A DNA stretch of 64,000 nt, from the NCBI GenBank assembly GCA_020635205.1, contig JACKAE010000001.1, positions 992,001 through 1,056,000 of the forward strand, read 5' to 3'. This DNA comes from Ignavibacteria bacterium. GTDB taxonomy: Bacteria; Bacteroidota; Ignavibacteria; OLB7. The position numbers and the translations under genes were made by a program. Shown here one piece after another: positions 41,087 to 52,300 of the stretch. The stretch's first letter is position 1, and the number at the start of each line of letters is the position of its first letter. The notes under the pieces were generated by a model. The model saw only the letters and a program-made list of their open reading frames with translations, was not told the DNA's origin and did not search any database.

Positions 41087-42022
41087 TCAAACCTTTGTCA
41101 TAGCTCGTGTTTGCTCTAAATCTCCGGCAGTGAGTCTACAGAAGTAGGTTCCACTCTCTACCGGTTTCCCTTCGGCATCAGTTCCATTCCACTCCACGGC
41201 GTGCGAACCAGGCTGCATCTGCTTGTGCAGGAGCGTGGCGACAGTTTTACCCTGAAGATCGTAGATCGTTATTTCTACTTTCTGCGTTGCAGCAAGGTAG
41301 AATGGAATGCGTGTCATTGCGGTGAATGGGTTCGGATGGTTCTGTCTTAAACGGGTTGCTGAAGTTGTCTGCTCTGCTTCCACACCAGAAGTGCTCACGT
41401 TCAAAACAATGTCGAAAACTCCGTAAAGTCCAGCTTCCCCCTGTTCAAGCGGGATGATTCGTCCGGCTGCATCCGGTCTGGAGGCGGCTGCGTCGATCTC
41501 GATGTAGGGGTCTCCTTCAAAGTAGAGCTGTGTGACGAGGTCTTCGATTTCAGGATGGCGGACAATCAGGTGAATGTGGCTCGGGCGAAACTGCGAGCCA
41601 TTAAGGTAGTGTCCCGGCTTTACGGTCTCCAGTGCAAAGGTTCCCTCGGAGCCGGTTCGGATAATTCCCCGCAGCTTGTAGTCGTCTTGCGTCGGGTTTT
41701 CACAATCTTCAAATCGACTGTAGCAGCCACTGTCGTCGGCATGCCAAATATCGAGAATAACGTTTGGTAGTGGGGTTAGACAGTCGTTCGCGTAGACCGT
41801 GCCGTTCAGGAATAAACGTGTTCCCGCTTCTTCTTGCGAAGCCAGCACATGCCGAGTTGGTGCGCCAGATGAATAGAAAGGGCCAAGCCCGTAGAAGTCT
41901 ACAGCCGTAGTATCGCAAGCCGATTGTGAGCGGAGTCCGCGTGGAATAATTGTGAGGGCGGCCGCGCCGAGCAGTCCAGTACGCAGAAAGGATCGGCGAT
42001 TTTTCTCGTCATCTCGTTTCAT
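41087..42022 (-). CDS. Intradiol ring-cleavage dioxygenase-like protein with Tat signal and T9SS sorting domain
   Basis: 311 residues in three parts. The N-terminus has a twin-arginine signal (KNRRSFLRTGLLGAAALTII). Residues about 40-215 match the intradiol dioxygenase fold, with the four expected iron ligands: Y101 (GCYSRF), Y139 (PGHYLN), and H149 and H151 (RPSHIHLIVRH). The C-terminal ~85 residues are a T9SS type A tail (LRQNHPNPFTAMTRIPFYL ... SGTYFCRLTAG). Intradiol enzymes open catechol-type rings. Folding with iron before Tat export, followed by T9SS surface delivery, is inferred. The AraC gene lies upstream on the same strand. Confidence 0.87.
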   Translation of the reverse strand: MKRDDEKNRRSFLRTGLLGAAALTIIPRGLRSQSACDTTAVDFYGLGPFYSSGAPTRHVLASQEEAGTRLFLNGTVYANDCLTPLPNVILDIWHADDSGCYSRFEDCENPTQDDYKLRGIIRTGSEGTFALETVKPGHYLNGSQFRPSHIHLIVRHPEIEDLVTQLYFEGDPYIEIDAAASRPDAAGRIIPLEQGEAGLYGVFDIVLNVSTSGVEAEQTTSATRLRQNHPNPFTAMTRIPFYLAATQKVEITIYDLQGKTVATLLHKQMQPGSHAVEWNGTDAEGKPVESGTYFCRLTAGDLEQTRAMTKV

Positions 42023-42157
42023 CTTCTCATCCTCCAGTTCATTCTCTAAGATATAGTGGCGGCATAAATATCAGTTATGCTGTAATCTCAGGAGACAATC
42101 TAACAGAGGGGATGTGAACCGAAGCAGGACAAATCGTGGGATGAGCAGGACTTCATT

Positions 42158-43051
42158 TCATTCCGCTTTCTTCCTAAATCTTTCACGAAATCCTCCCGGA
42201 GCCTCTCCTACCCGTTCGCGGAAGAATCGTGTAAAGTAGGAGGGGTCGTCGAACCCGAGGGCGTGCGCCACTTCTTTAATCGAATGGTTGGAGTGTGCCA
42301 GCAGTCGCTTTGCTTCCAGTAGTATCCGTTCCTGAATCATAGAGCTAACAGTTCTGCCAGTAACCTTCTTGATAACGTCGTTCAGATGCCCGGGGGTAAC
42401 GTTCAAAGTATTTGCGTAGGCTGAAACGGCGTGCATAGAGTGAAAGTTCCGTTCGATCAGTTTTCGTAACTCTTTGGTCAGTCGAGAATCTCCAGTCTCT
42501 TCTGTTGTTCCCCCACGCGCACCTTCAAATAACCGACGAGCCACAATCAGCAGAAGGTTCAGGTGAGATCGGATGGCATCATCACGATAGGAATGATTCT
42601 CCTTAAGCTCGTGAGCAATCTGTTTAACTATCCCCGTGACAAACTCTCTGTTTTGGTCATCAAGGTTGATAATCGGTTGTGGATGATTGCGGTTGAGGAA
42701 GGGAGTTTCGTGTAGGATATCCCGGTTCGCTAAGTTCAAATAATAAAATTCATTAGTAAACAAAAGCACCCACCCGCGCGAATTTGCTTCGCGCCGCACT
42801 TGATGTATCTGTCCCGGCGAGACGAAGTGAAGGCAGGGAGTGTCGATTGTGAATGTCGTAAAGTCAATATCGTGCTCCCCTTTCCCCTTCTCGAAGAAAA
42901 AGATTTCATAGTAGTTGTGGCGGTGTGGACGAGAGTAATCGTAGCTCCCATCCTTAAATTCTGTCATCTCCACAAGCCGTATTGGCTCTACAAGTTTATC
43001 TCCTTTACTCAAAGAGTGAATTGGTATGATGCTGTGCAGTTCGTCTGGCAT
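42158..43051 (-). CDS. AraC-family transcriptional regulator
   Basis: 297 residues. An N-terminal cupin-like sensor region (DYSRPHRHNYYEIFFFEKGK) is followed by the C-terminal double helix-turn-helix (MHAVSAYANTLNVTPGHLND; HSIKEVAHALGFDDPSYFTR). It is likely an activator. It sits 135 bp upstream of the dioxygenase on the same strand and is divergent from the first IgGFc-type gene, so either could be its target. Confidence 0.93.
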   Translation of the reverse strand: MPDELHSIIPIHSLSKGDKLVEPIRLVEMTEFKDGSYDYSRPHRHNYYEIFFFEKGKGEHDIDFTTFTIDTPCLHFVSPGQIHQVRREANSRGWVLLFTNEFYYLNLANRDILHETPFLNRNHPQPIINLDDQNREFVTGIVKQIAHELKENHSYRDDAIRSHLNLLLIVARRLFEGARGGTTEETGDSRLTKELRKLIERNFHSMHAVSAYANTLNVTPGHLNDVIKKVTGRTVSSMIQERILLEAKRLLAHSNHSIKEVAHALGFDDPSYFTRFFRERVGEAPGGFRERFRKKAE

Positions 43052-43289
43052 AATGCTTCTGCTCTTCTCTTCTTCCTGTGGCTACGTCTCATTGTAATCG
43101 TAGAGTTCTACATAAGGGGGTGTAGTTATAACAGCCTCACGCCGATTTCGGCACACTCTTTGCGGAAAATTGCGACATAGGGATCTTCTGTGGAGTCCTA
43201 ACCTTTTCACAATAGATGTGTTTGTTCTCCAACACAATCGTAACCCAGAACTCTAACGTACATGCTATACCAGCAGACCAGGAGGAATC

Positions 43290-46262
43290 ATGTTCACTCA
43301 TCTACGTATCTGTCAATCGAACGCGTTCACGCAATCCGCTTCTAAATTCGCGTTCCTTCTTTCCACACTCTGTTTTCTTTTCGGTATTCAGGAATTACGG
43401 GCGCAGCCGATAGCTAATACACTTCCAGAGGAGTGTATTGGTGGGACGCTCTACTACATAACCTATCCTGATACCGTAACCAACGCTCAGGACGCTCGCT
43501 ATGCCGATACAAGAAGATCGGAATTCTTTCTCTACATCTATTCTCCAGTCGATCAGCAAATTAAAATCGGTCGTGCAAATGGTGTGTCGATTGCCAGGAA
43601 TATTGCGGCTGGCGACATCTTGGAGTTCGATACAAGAGAAGTCGCAGTTCCCTTAATTAGCGTGCGGAACTCGCCTCAATCGAACGTTCTGAAGGTTGAA
43701 TCGGAGTCCTCCATTGTGGTCTACGCCTACATGGCAACGCCATTTGGTTGTGCCGCCTTTACGCCGATTCCTGTTGAATCGTGGGGAACCAAATACTTCG
43801 CTGCAACTTGGCCCGGAGAATATGTGCAGGATGTTCGGCCCGCCGGTGAAAACAACTTCGACGCAACAGTAAAAGTCCCTGCACCTGCCGAGATTGTAGT
43901 GATTGCTGCCTACGATAACACGCAACTCCGAATCCACCCAACTGCTTCACTTGCTGCCTGTGCAAACTGCCAAACAGTAACTCTCGATAGAGGGGAAGCC
44001 TATTTGGTTCAGTCCTATGTTGATACAGCAACATCAGTTGAGGTTAAGGGGGATATTGCTGGAACCTCTATATCGGCAAACAAGCCGATAGGGGTGATTA
44101 CAGCAAACACGCGAGGTTGGCGTGAGCCATTGGGGGAGACTCTCGGAGCCAACTCGTTCAAAGATATGTCTGCCGAGTGGCTTGCCCCGATTGGGCAGCA
44201 TGGAACAGAGTTTATTTTTACTCCTACGTGGGATGATGTCCGCCAGCGTCTGAACACAAGCCCAATGCGAACAAGCGAATACGTTCGCATCTTCCCAACA
44301 ACACCAGAAGCTACCGATGTCAGCATCACTGCAGATGGTAGAACTGATGTAATTGCTACTGGCGTCAAGGGTGGAGGGTTTGCCGATGAACGTTTGGAAA
44401 AACTTGAGCAAGCTATCTTCTACTCTACATCCCATCCGGCGCAGGCTTTCCAATCTCCACGCCCCGTGACAAAGTTCAACGGCACTACTGGTTCTGGCAG
44501 TTTCATTGGAGCCAGCTATAAGGCCTGGGGAACATATGCTGTAGAGATGACCCCACGTGAACAGTGGACATCGTTCGCTCCGATTAAGGCTCCTTCCTAC
44601 CCTTCTGGAATGAAGCACTACGTGAACCTTATCACCGACAGTGCAAGCCAGTTTAAAGTCTACTATAGGTCTGGAGCTGCAGTACGTCAACTTTTCCCCT
44701 TTAGTCGTGGATATATCCGGACTCCATTCGGAACATTTGTCTGGGGAGTGATTATTCTAAATCCGGGGGTGAATTACACTTTAGAAGGGGATGATGGAGC
44801 CAGATTTGGTGGATTTGTCTACGGTAGTCTGGCCGGTTACGAGTTATATCGTCCAGGGGGAGCAAAGGATGGCGATGAAAAGGGGAACTCTGCATCTTCG
44901 GCTCACCCCGCAGAGTATGAAGAAGAACTTGCCATGATGTATGCTTACCCGATAGCTCCATCTCGCTGTGTTCTTGCTGAGCCAGATCAGTATACAATTA
45001 CCACAGAAGAGGATGGTTGCGGAAGAGTCTGTGTGAATATCGAGCCGACAAACGACACGCCAGCCGGGTTGGAATTTGTGCGCCTTGTTAACGACCGAAC
45101 GGTTACCTACAACACACGACTTGAATTTATTGATCCAAGTGATCCACGCGATGTGATGTTTCGGGCACGCGTGTGTTTCTCCGCTATTGATCCATTAAAA
45201 CCAGCCCGTGCAATTCTCGAGGTAAAAGATAGAACGCGCGAGGGGCAGGTTTATCAGATCCCATTTGAGTACGATCCAGAAGTTCTCGACATATCTCCAT
45301 CGAACGGAGTTGACTTTGGCAAAATTTCAGTTGGAAGGAGTGGGGGAGAGAAATTGATAACGATCGTTAACCCGATGCAGAAGGGGATCGGAATCAAGAG
45401 TTTGCGTTTGTTCTTCGGCAATCAGGAGTTTACCATTACTCGGACGCTGCCAGCAATCGACTGGACGAACCCAAACAGCACCGACACGTTGGCTCCCGGA
45501 GATACCCTCTTCGTCTGGGTTGATATTGTTCCGAGGGATTTCAATAGAGTATATCATGACTCGCTTTTAGTGACATTCGGTTGTTCACGCTACGCTCTTT
45601 CACTGGATGCGGCTGTGGGGAACGAGGCGTGTCTCTTTGTTGGGAACCTCGACTTCGGTCAGGTAAACCCCGGACAGCGGAAGACGTTGCCGCTGGAGAT
45701 CTGCAATCTTGGTGATTCGGAAGTCAGTTTTCACGACTCAACCGCAACGGGTGGTGGAGCCTATCTGACTTGGATCAGCACGGAGTTCAGTGTTGCTCAG
45801 TCGGAGATTGACAAGTTAAGGAGTACGGTACTCGGTCCGGGAGAGTGCATGACAATCTTGGTCAGCTTCTCTTCGGAGTTGGATGGCCGTATCAGAGAAA
45901 TAGCTCGGATCTGGGCCAGCACTCGATCCTGTCGGGACACTTCAATTTGGACTGCACAGGTAGGAATACTATCTGGTGTTGAGGATCAGAGCGAGTGGGC
46001 TGGATATTCTATCGGTACAATTGCACCGAATCCTTTCAGTCGTGCAGCCGAGATCACCTTTGCTCTCGGAGCAAGGGGAAACACTCGCGTTGAAATCTAC
46101 GATACGCGAGGAGTGTTGGTAACAACGTTGGCTGACGCTGAGATGCGAAGTGGAGAACACCGAGTGGAGTGGAATGCCGAGCACTATCCAGCCGGACAAT
46201 ATTACGTGCGGATTACCTCGGGCGACTGGAGCGCATCCCGAAGCCTCTGGCTTGTGCGGTGA
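43290..46262 (+). CDS. IgGFc-binding-like T9SS surface protein, array gene A
   Basis: 990 residues. Signal peptide 1-39 (ends ELRAQ); AGGAGG lies just before the ATG. Residues about 48-570 form an IgGFc-binding N-terminal-like region: GGTLYYITYPDTVTNAQDAR, FGCAAFTPIPVESWGT, EIVVIAAYDNTQLRI and a CANC pair at 224-227. Two choice-of-anchor D modules follow (about 670-895; LPLEICNLGDSEVSFHDSTA). The end is a T9SS type A domain (IAPNPFSRAAEITFALG). It is probably a surface adhesin or binding protein; actual IgG binding is not implied by homology alone. First of six related genes. Confidence 0.85.
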   Translation: MFTHLRICQSNAFTQSASKFAFLLSTLCFLFGIQELRAQPIANTLPEECIGGTLYYITYPDTVTNAQDARYADTRRSEFFLYIYSPVDQQIKIGRANGVSIARNIAAGDILEFDTREVAVPLISVRNSPQSNVLKVESESSIVVYAYMATPFGCAAFTPIPVESWGTKYFAATWPGEYVQDVRPAGENNFDATVKVPAPAEIVVIAAYDNTQLRIHPTASLAACANCQTVTLDRGEAYLVQSYVDTATSVEVKGDIAGTSISANKPIGVITANTRGWREPLGETLGANSFKDMSAEWLAPIGQHGTEFIFTPTWDDVRQRLNTSPMRTSEYVRIFPTTPEATDVSITADGRTDVIATGVKGGGFADERLEKLEQAIFYSTSHPAQAFQSPRPVTKFNGTTGSGSFIGASYKAWGTYAVEMTPREQWTSFAPIKAPSYPSGMKHYVNLITDSASQFKVYYRSGAAVRQLFPFSRGYIRTPFGTFVWGVIILNPGVNYTLEGDDGARFGGFVYGSLAGYELYRPGGAKDGDEKGNSASSAHPAEYEEELAMMYAYPIAPSRCVLAEPDQYTITTEEDGCGRVCVNIEPTNDTPAGLEFVRLVNDRTVTYNTRLEFIDPSDPRDVMFRARVCFSAIDPLKPARAILEVKDRTREGQVYQIPFEYDPEVLDISPSNGVDFGKISVGRSGGEKLITIVNPMQKGIGIKSLRLFFGNQEFTITRTLPAIDWTNPNSTDTLAPGDTLFVWVDIVPRDFNRVYHDSLLVTFGCSRYALSLDAAVGNEACLFVGNLDFGQVNPGQRKTLPLEICNLGDSEVSFHDSTATGGGAYLTWISTEFSVAQSEIDKLRSTVLGPGECMTILVSFSSELDGRIREIARIWASTRSCRDTSIWTAQVGILSGVEDQSEWAGYSIGTIAPNPFSRAAEITFALGARGNTRVEIYDTRGVLVTTLADAEMRSGEHRVEWNAEHYPAGQYYVRITSGDWSASRSLWLVR

Positions 46263-46278
46263 GGTTAATCCAAGAAAT

Positions 46279-46329
46279 GCGTGTCTTGCGTTCGAGAGCT
46301 TCAAGTTCTTCCCGAGACGCAAGGCACGC
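46279..46329 (+). terminator. Terminator hairpin between array genes A and B
   Basis: GCGTGTCTTGCGT (46279-46291) pairs with ACGCAAGGCACGC (46317-46329) with one wobble, and TTTCTGTTT follows. It suggests that gene A is terminated on its own. Confidence 0.65.
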
Positions 46330-46378
46330 TTTCTGTTTACCAGATCTATTACCCGGACACAAACCGATGGAGTATCTT

Positions 46379-49258
46379 ATGAAAACCCTTTCTATTCCCT
46401 ACATGATGCAACTGAAGGGAACATTTCTCTTCCTTCTCTTTTTCACGGCCATTCAGCTTTCGGCACAGTCTGTTGAACCCGACCTCCGTGGCGGCGGCAC
46501 ACTTTACTATGTAGCTTTTCCCGATACTGTCAGGAATGCTCAGGATGCTCGCTACGTTTCGTCGGTGAAAGATGAATTCTATCTCTACATCTACTCTCCG
46601 GTTGACCAACAGGTGAAAATTGGTCGGGCGAATGGTGCTTCCACTATCAGAAACGTACCTGCTGGGGAGACGATAGAGTTCGACACGAAAGAGATTGTAG
46701 TCCCAGTGATAGGAGTGCCGAATAAACCACAGACAAATGTGCTGAAAGTTGAGGCTGAGAGGCCTGTAATTCTCTACGCCTACATGGCAACCCGTTTCGG
46801 CTGCGCTGCGTTTACGCCGATACCAGTTGAAAAGTGGGGGACTGAGTACTATGCCGCCTCGTGGGAGGGAGAGTTTGTGCGAGATATTGTACCACCCAGT
46901 GGAACCGGTACTCCCTACAACCAAGGGCCCAAAGTCCCCGCACCGGCAGAGATTGTGGTAGTTGCCGCCTACGACAATACCCAAGTTCGAATCAGCCCGA
47001 CCGGCCCTTTAGCTGCCTGCGCGAATTGCCAGACGGTGAAGCTGAATGCTGGTGAAGCCTACCTCGTGGAGTCGTTTGTTGACCTTAATGATGCCGTGGA
47101 GCGCCAGTCAGACATCGCTGGCTCTTCCATCACTGCCAACAAACGTATTGGTGTGATTACCGGCAACACGCGCATGTGGCACGAGCAGTTCAGCGATGGA
47201 GCCTATGCGGGGAATTCTTTCAAAGACCTTGCCGTGGAGTGGATTGCGCCGACTGAACAGCACGGCAAGGAATTTATCTTCACCCCAACCTGGGATGATC
47301 TTCGGCAGCGACCTGAGGTTAACCCTACCCGCTCACACGAATACGTTCGGTTGTATGCAACGACAAACGTCAAAACTAATATCACCTATCGTAATTCTCG
47401 TGGCCTCGCCGAGCCAACAGAATCGACCAACATAAAAAGTGGTGAGTTCTCACACGAACGCATTGGCGACCTCCAAAATGCTATCCCTTACTTCTCAACT
47501 GAACCTGCCCAAGCCTACCAATCACCACGTCCGGTAAGTAAGTACGACGGTGCTGTTGGCCCAAATGGAGCAGGCTATCTGTCGTGGGGAACCTATATGG
47601 TAGAGATGGTTCCGAGAGAAGAGTGGGGATCCTTCGCTCCCTTTGTTGCTCCATCTTCTCCAGTAGGGATGAAACACTACGTAAACCTTGTTGCGTCAAG
47701 ATCGGATCAATCCTCCATCTACGTTGCCAGTGGAACCGGTTCTCGGCAACCCTTCCCTTTTCGCGACACAATTCCTGGAACTGATCTGATCTGGGGAACG
47801 CTCACCATCAGTCCCGGTATTAGTGGAGTTATCGAGGGGGATAATGGTGCTCGCTTCGGTGGGTTTGTCTACGGTAGCCGGCGTGGTTTAGAGGTTTTTC
47901 ACCCAATAAACGCAAACCTCTACGAAGAGGAACTTGCGATGATGTACGCTTACCCTCTTGCTCCCTCACGCTGTGTCATTTCTTCACCTGATGATTATCT
48001 GGTGAAGGTAGAAGATGATTGTGGAGTTTCCACCATTACAATCGAAGCACAAAACGAAAATCCTGCCGGCTTGGCTTTCATTCGTTTAGATCCTGATTCT
48101 TCGCAGAACGTTCAGTTGCAGTTTATCGAGCCGGAAAGCTCTTCTGCCCTGTACGAGAGGGATATTGCGAAGGCTGTTATTCGAGTGATACCGATTGATC
48201 CTCAAAAAGAGGCGAGAGCTGTTATCAAATTCCAAGATCGTTCTTGTGACGGAGAACTCTATCGTATGCACTACATCTACGAAGCAGAGAGTGTAAATGT
48301 GAACAGTCTCGACTTCGGGAAGGTGGGACTAAATGTTTCGGCAGGAGAACGGCTGGTGACGATTACCAATCCTCTCGACAAAGATGTGGTAGTTCGTGGC
48401 TTAGGTTTCTTCTTTGGCAATCAAGAGTTTGTCATCACGCGGACTGAGCCGAACTTTGATTGGAAGAGTGGAGCCGACTCCGTCGTATTAAAGAGTGGGG
48501 AATCGCTCAAGGTCTGGATTGACATTACTCCTCGAGACGAAAACAGAGTCTACCACGACTCCTTAGTTGTTCACCTTCCCTGTAGTGATGTTAAGTCCTC
48601 CGTGCGAGCATTTACGGTTGCTCCATGTCTTTTCGTGAATGACCTCACGTTTGGGACTGTGAAGCCGGGAGTAGAGAAGACGTTGCCTCTTGAAATCTGC
48701 AATCTTGGGAGTGATGTTATCACCTTCCACGACTCTACAGTAACTGGGGGTGGAGCATTCCTGACGTGGGAGGGGACAGAGTTCAAGGTGGATCCGGCAG
48801 ATATTGAGAAGCTGAAAAATGCCCGCTTGGGACAGAGCCAGTGCGTGACGATTAACGTGACCTTCTCCTCAGAACTTGACGGGGTATTTCGGACAACGGG
48901 ACGTTTCTGGGGGAGCACACGAGATTGCCGTGACACATCGGTCTGGATCGCCCGTGTGCAGCCAACATCGGGGGTTGAGGAAGATGAGTACGTTGCCGGC
49001 TATCAAATCAACAGCATCTCTCCAAATCCATTCAGCCACAATCTGGAGATTGATTTCAGACTCGCAAAGGGAGGGATGACAACGGTAGAAGTATATGATG
49101 CTTCAGGGAAGGTTGTCGCAGAAGTCTACGCCGATCAATTGGGGAGTGGTGAACACAAGCTCCAGTGGGAGGCGGCCAACATAGCTGCTGGGGCTTACTA
49201 CATTCGGATTCAGTCGGGAGAGTGGACTGTTTCGCGACAAGTGTTGCTGGTGCGATAA
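46379..49258 (+). CDS. IgGFc-binding-like T9SS surface protein, array gene B
   Basis: About 959 residues from ATG 46379 (GGAG six bases upstream); ATG 46367 is an alternative. A frame open back to 46169 overlaps gene A and is rejected. Signal peptide ends AIQLSAQ. The IgGFc-like region (GGTLYYVAFPDTVRNAQDAR; CANCQTVKLNAGEAYLVESF) is followed by two choice-of-anchor D modules (VNSLDFGKVGLNVSAGERLV; LPLEICNLGSDVITFHDSTV). The T9SS domain is ISPNPFSHNLEIDFRLA. It shares the layout of gene A with substantially diverged sequence. Confidence 0.85.
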   Translation: MKTLSIPYMMQLKGTFLFLLFFTAIQLSAQSVEPDLRGGGTLYYVAFPDTVRNAQDARYVSSVKDEFYLYIYSPVDQQVKIGRANGASTIRNVPAGETIEFDTKEIVVPVIGVPNKPQTNVLKVEAERPVILYAYMATRFGCAAFTPIPVEKWGTEYYAASWEGEFVRDIVPPSGTGTPYNQGPKVPAPAEIVVVAAYDNTQVRISPTGPLAACANCQTVKLNAGEAYLVESFVDLNDAVERQSDIAGSSITANKRIGVITGNTRMWHEQFSDGAYAGNSFKDLAVEWIAPTEQHGKEFIFTPTWDDLRQRPEVNPTRSHEYVRLYATTNVKTNITYRNSRGLAEPTESTNIKSGEFSHERIGDLQNAIPYFSTEPAQAYQSPRPVSKYDGAVGPNGAGYLSWGTYMVEMVPREEWGSFAPFVAPSSPVGMKHYVNLVASRSDQSSIYVASGTGSRQPFPFRDTIPGTDLIWGTLTISPGISGVIEGDNGARFGGFVYGSRRGLEVFHPINANLYEEELAMMYAYPLAPSRCVISSPDDYLVKVEDDCGVSTITIEAQNENPAGLAFIRLDPDSSQNVQLQFIEPESSSALYERDIAKAVIRVIPIDPQKEARAVIKFQDRSCDGELYRMHYIYEAESVNVNSLDFGKVGLNVSAGERLVTITNPLDKDVVVRGLGFFFGNQEFVITRTEPNFDWKSGADSVVLKSGESLKVWIDITPRDENRVYHDSLVVHLPCSDVKSSVRAFTVAPCLFVNDLTFGTVKPGVEKTLPLEICNLGSDVITFHDSTVTGGGAFLTWEGTEFKVDPADIEKLKNARLGQSQCVTINVTFSSELDGVFRTTGRFWGSTRDCRDTSVWIARVQPTSGVEEDEYVAGYQINSISPNPFSHNLEIDFRLAKGGMTTVEVYDASGKVVAEVYADQLGSGEHKLQWEAANIAAGAYYIRIQSGEWTVSRQVLLVR

Positions 49259-49271
49259 GTTTTGTTGTTGT

Positions 49272-49318
49272 AAAGAGTACCTTCTCACAGTGACACAACC
49301 TACGGGAAGGTACTCTTT
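49272..49318 (+). terminator. Terminator hairpin after array gene B
   Basis: A perfect 13-bp stem (49272-49284 with 49306-49318) around a 21-base loop, then CATTTTC. Confidence 0.7.
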
Positions 49319-49380
49319 CATTTTCAATAATTTGGTGAACGATCTAATCCTAACACTCTTTACCCGTAGAGGTTATCACT

Positions 49381-52300
49381 ATGCCCACATTGTTAGCCCG
49401 TACTTCCCTCGTCTCTTTGTTCCCCCTAATCTTAGCTTCACTTGTAGGGAGCTATAGTGCTCGCGCGCAAAGTCCAATTGGACTCGATCCTTGCACTGGT
49501 GGAACGCTCTACTACATAGCATATCCTGACACAGTGACGAACGCTCAGGATGCGCGCTTTGCCGACAGGAGAAGATCGGAATTCTTCTTCTACATTTACT
49601 CACCAGTCAATCAAAAAGTGAAGGTTGGTCGCGCTAATGGGGCATCCTCCTCCAAGACTATTACTGGGGGGCAGATCCTTGAGTTCGATACACGAGAGAT
49701 CGCGGTTCCTTTGATTTCGGTACGGAACGCTCCTCAATCGAACGTTCTGAAGGTTGAATCGGAATCTCCGGTTGTAGTGTACGCCTACATGGCTTCTCCA
49801 TTTGGGTGCGCAGCCTTCACGCCGATACCAGTTGAGTCGTGGGGAACTCAATATTTCGCGGCGACGTGGCCTGGGGAATATGTTCGAGATGTTTACCCTG
49901 CTGGTGAGAACAACTTCGACGCAACGGTGAAAGTAGCTGCACCTGCCGAGATTGTAGTGATTGCTGCCTACGACAACACGCAACTCCGAATCACACCGAC
50001 TGCTTCGCTCGCTTCCTGTGCAAACTGCCAGACTGTACGGCTGAATACCGGAGAGGCCTACTTGGTGCAGTCCTATGTTGACCTGACGGATACGACCGAT
50101 AGGATACAAGGGGATATAGCGGGAAGTTCTATATCGGCGAACAAACCGATTGGGGTGATTACTGCCAACGCACGGAGTTGGCACGAACCATTTCCGGGTG
50201 GATCTCTTGCCGCCAACTCATATAAGGATATGACTGCCGAGTGGCTTACCCCAGTAGAGCAGCATGGGAGGGAGTTTGTCTTTACCCCAACGTGGGATGA
50301 TTATCGCCAGCGTCCAAATGTTAGTCCAGTCCGAGAAAACGAGTATGTGCGGATATACGCTACTGACTCTAACGCTACAGATGTCACGCTTCAGAGTGAG
50401 GGAGGAGAGAGTCGGATTGCCACGGCAATCAAGGGAGGGGAGTTTGCCGACGAACGATTAGAGAGAATCGATCAGGCATATTTTTACTCCACAACCAGAC
50501 CTGCACAAGCATTGCAGTCTCCCCGACCGACAACGGAATTCAATGCTACTACTTCGGGAAATGACTTTAGTCCTGTTGGCTACAAATCGACTGGGACGTA
50601 TGCAGTAGAGATGACACCTCGCGAGCAGTGGACGTCGTTCGCTCCGTTCAAAGGGCCGAGCTATCCTTCCGGGATGAAGCACTACATCAACCTCGTTGCC
50701 GACAGTGCAGATCAGTTCAACGTCTACTACCGCTCAGGGAGTGATACACTCCAACCTTTCCCATTTACACGTGGTGTAATTCCGACCCCTTCTGGCTCGT
50801 TGGTTTGGGGACAGATGGTTGTGAACCCGGGATTGAACTATACAATCGAGGGGAAAAGTGGAGCACGCTTCGGTGGATTTGTCTACGGAGGTATACGGGG
50901 CTATGAGCTGTATCGTCCCGGTGTGGCAAAGGATGGTGACGAGAAAGAGAACTCCACAGCGGCTGCCCACCCAGCCGAGTATGAAGAAGAGCTTGCGATG
51001 ATGTACGCCTATCCGTTAGCCTCATCCAGTTGTGCTCTTGGTCTAACGGATAAATATAAAGTGAACATTGAGCAAAATTGCGAAGAGGCGGCGATTACAA
51101 TCGATGCTGAGAACGAGAATCCATCTGGCTTGAAGTTCATCCGCTTGCTGAACCATCCAGACAGCACATTCAACACACGCCTTGAGTTTATTGAGCCGGA
51201 TAGTGCCCTTGCATTTCGCGAGAAGAATGTTGCGAACGCTGCTATCCGCCTTGTGGCAATCGATCCGCTTCAAGATGCTCGGGGTGTCGTGGAATTCAAG
51301 GATCGTACCCGCGAAGGTAAAGTGCAGCGCGTCCGCTTTAACTATGAGGCAGAACGTGTCGACATCGTTCCGGCTGAGGGGCTTGACTTCGGCTCGCTTA
51401 CGTTGAACTTCGCCGCTGGAGAAAGAGAGGTGACGATCACCAATCCACTCGACAAAGACGTTGTGGTCAAGCAACTGAAGCTCTTCTTTGGCAATCAAGA
51501 GTTTGTGATTGTACGAGTTGAGCCGAACTTCGACTGGAAGAGTGGTAAAGACTCTATTATTCTGAAGAGTAAAGAGTCGATGAAGGTCTGGATCGACATC
51601 ACACCTCGTGATGAGAACCGCATCTACCACGACTCGCTGGTTGTGATCCTCGGCTGCGTTCAGGTCTCCGTACCTCTCGACGCAGCGACAGTACAGCCAT
51701 GTCTCTACGTAAACGACTTGGACTTTAAGATTCTTGCACCAAACGAGTCGAAGACCTTGCCCCTTGAGATTTGTAATATCGGCAAGGGACGAGTGACATT
51801 CCACGACTCAACTTCCCGAGGAGGTGGAGATATCATTAGTTGGCTCCTGAAAGAGTTCAGGGTAGATCGGGCTGACATAGAGAAGCTGCGTAATACCGTG
51901 CTGAATGCCAATGAGTGTTTAACAATCAACGTCACATTCACTTCTCCTGTTACTGGTACATTCCGTACGGTTGGCCGTTTCTGGGGGAGCACCCGTGATT
52001 GTCGTGACACGTCAATCTGGAGAGCAGTAGTAAAAACTTTTGGACCGAACCTTACTCCATATCACTGGGGTGCTCGATGGGTGACCTCGCGGAATGCGTG
52101 TACGAAGAACGACACGGTTCAGTATATCGAGGGCATTGCCCCTGACTATAAAGGGGGTGTTGTCACCATCGGCAATGATGGCAGTGGACCATTCACTGTC
52201 CTTGGACTTGAGATTATCAACGATGATCCGAGTGATCCAGCCGACATCTTCGTAATTGATAATCCGGGGAATGTTGTAAACGGGAAACGCATTAATCCGG

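Noticed and set aside
44034..44690. 218-codon frame antisense to array gene A (similar frames at 46349-46984, 49600-50184 and 51043-51804)
   Set aside because: Antisense shadows caused by codon bias of the paralogous surface genes; they recur at equivalent places.
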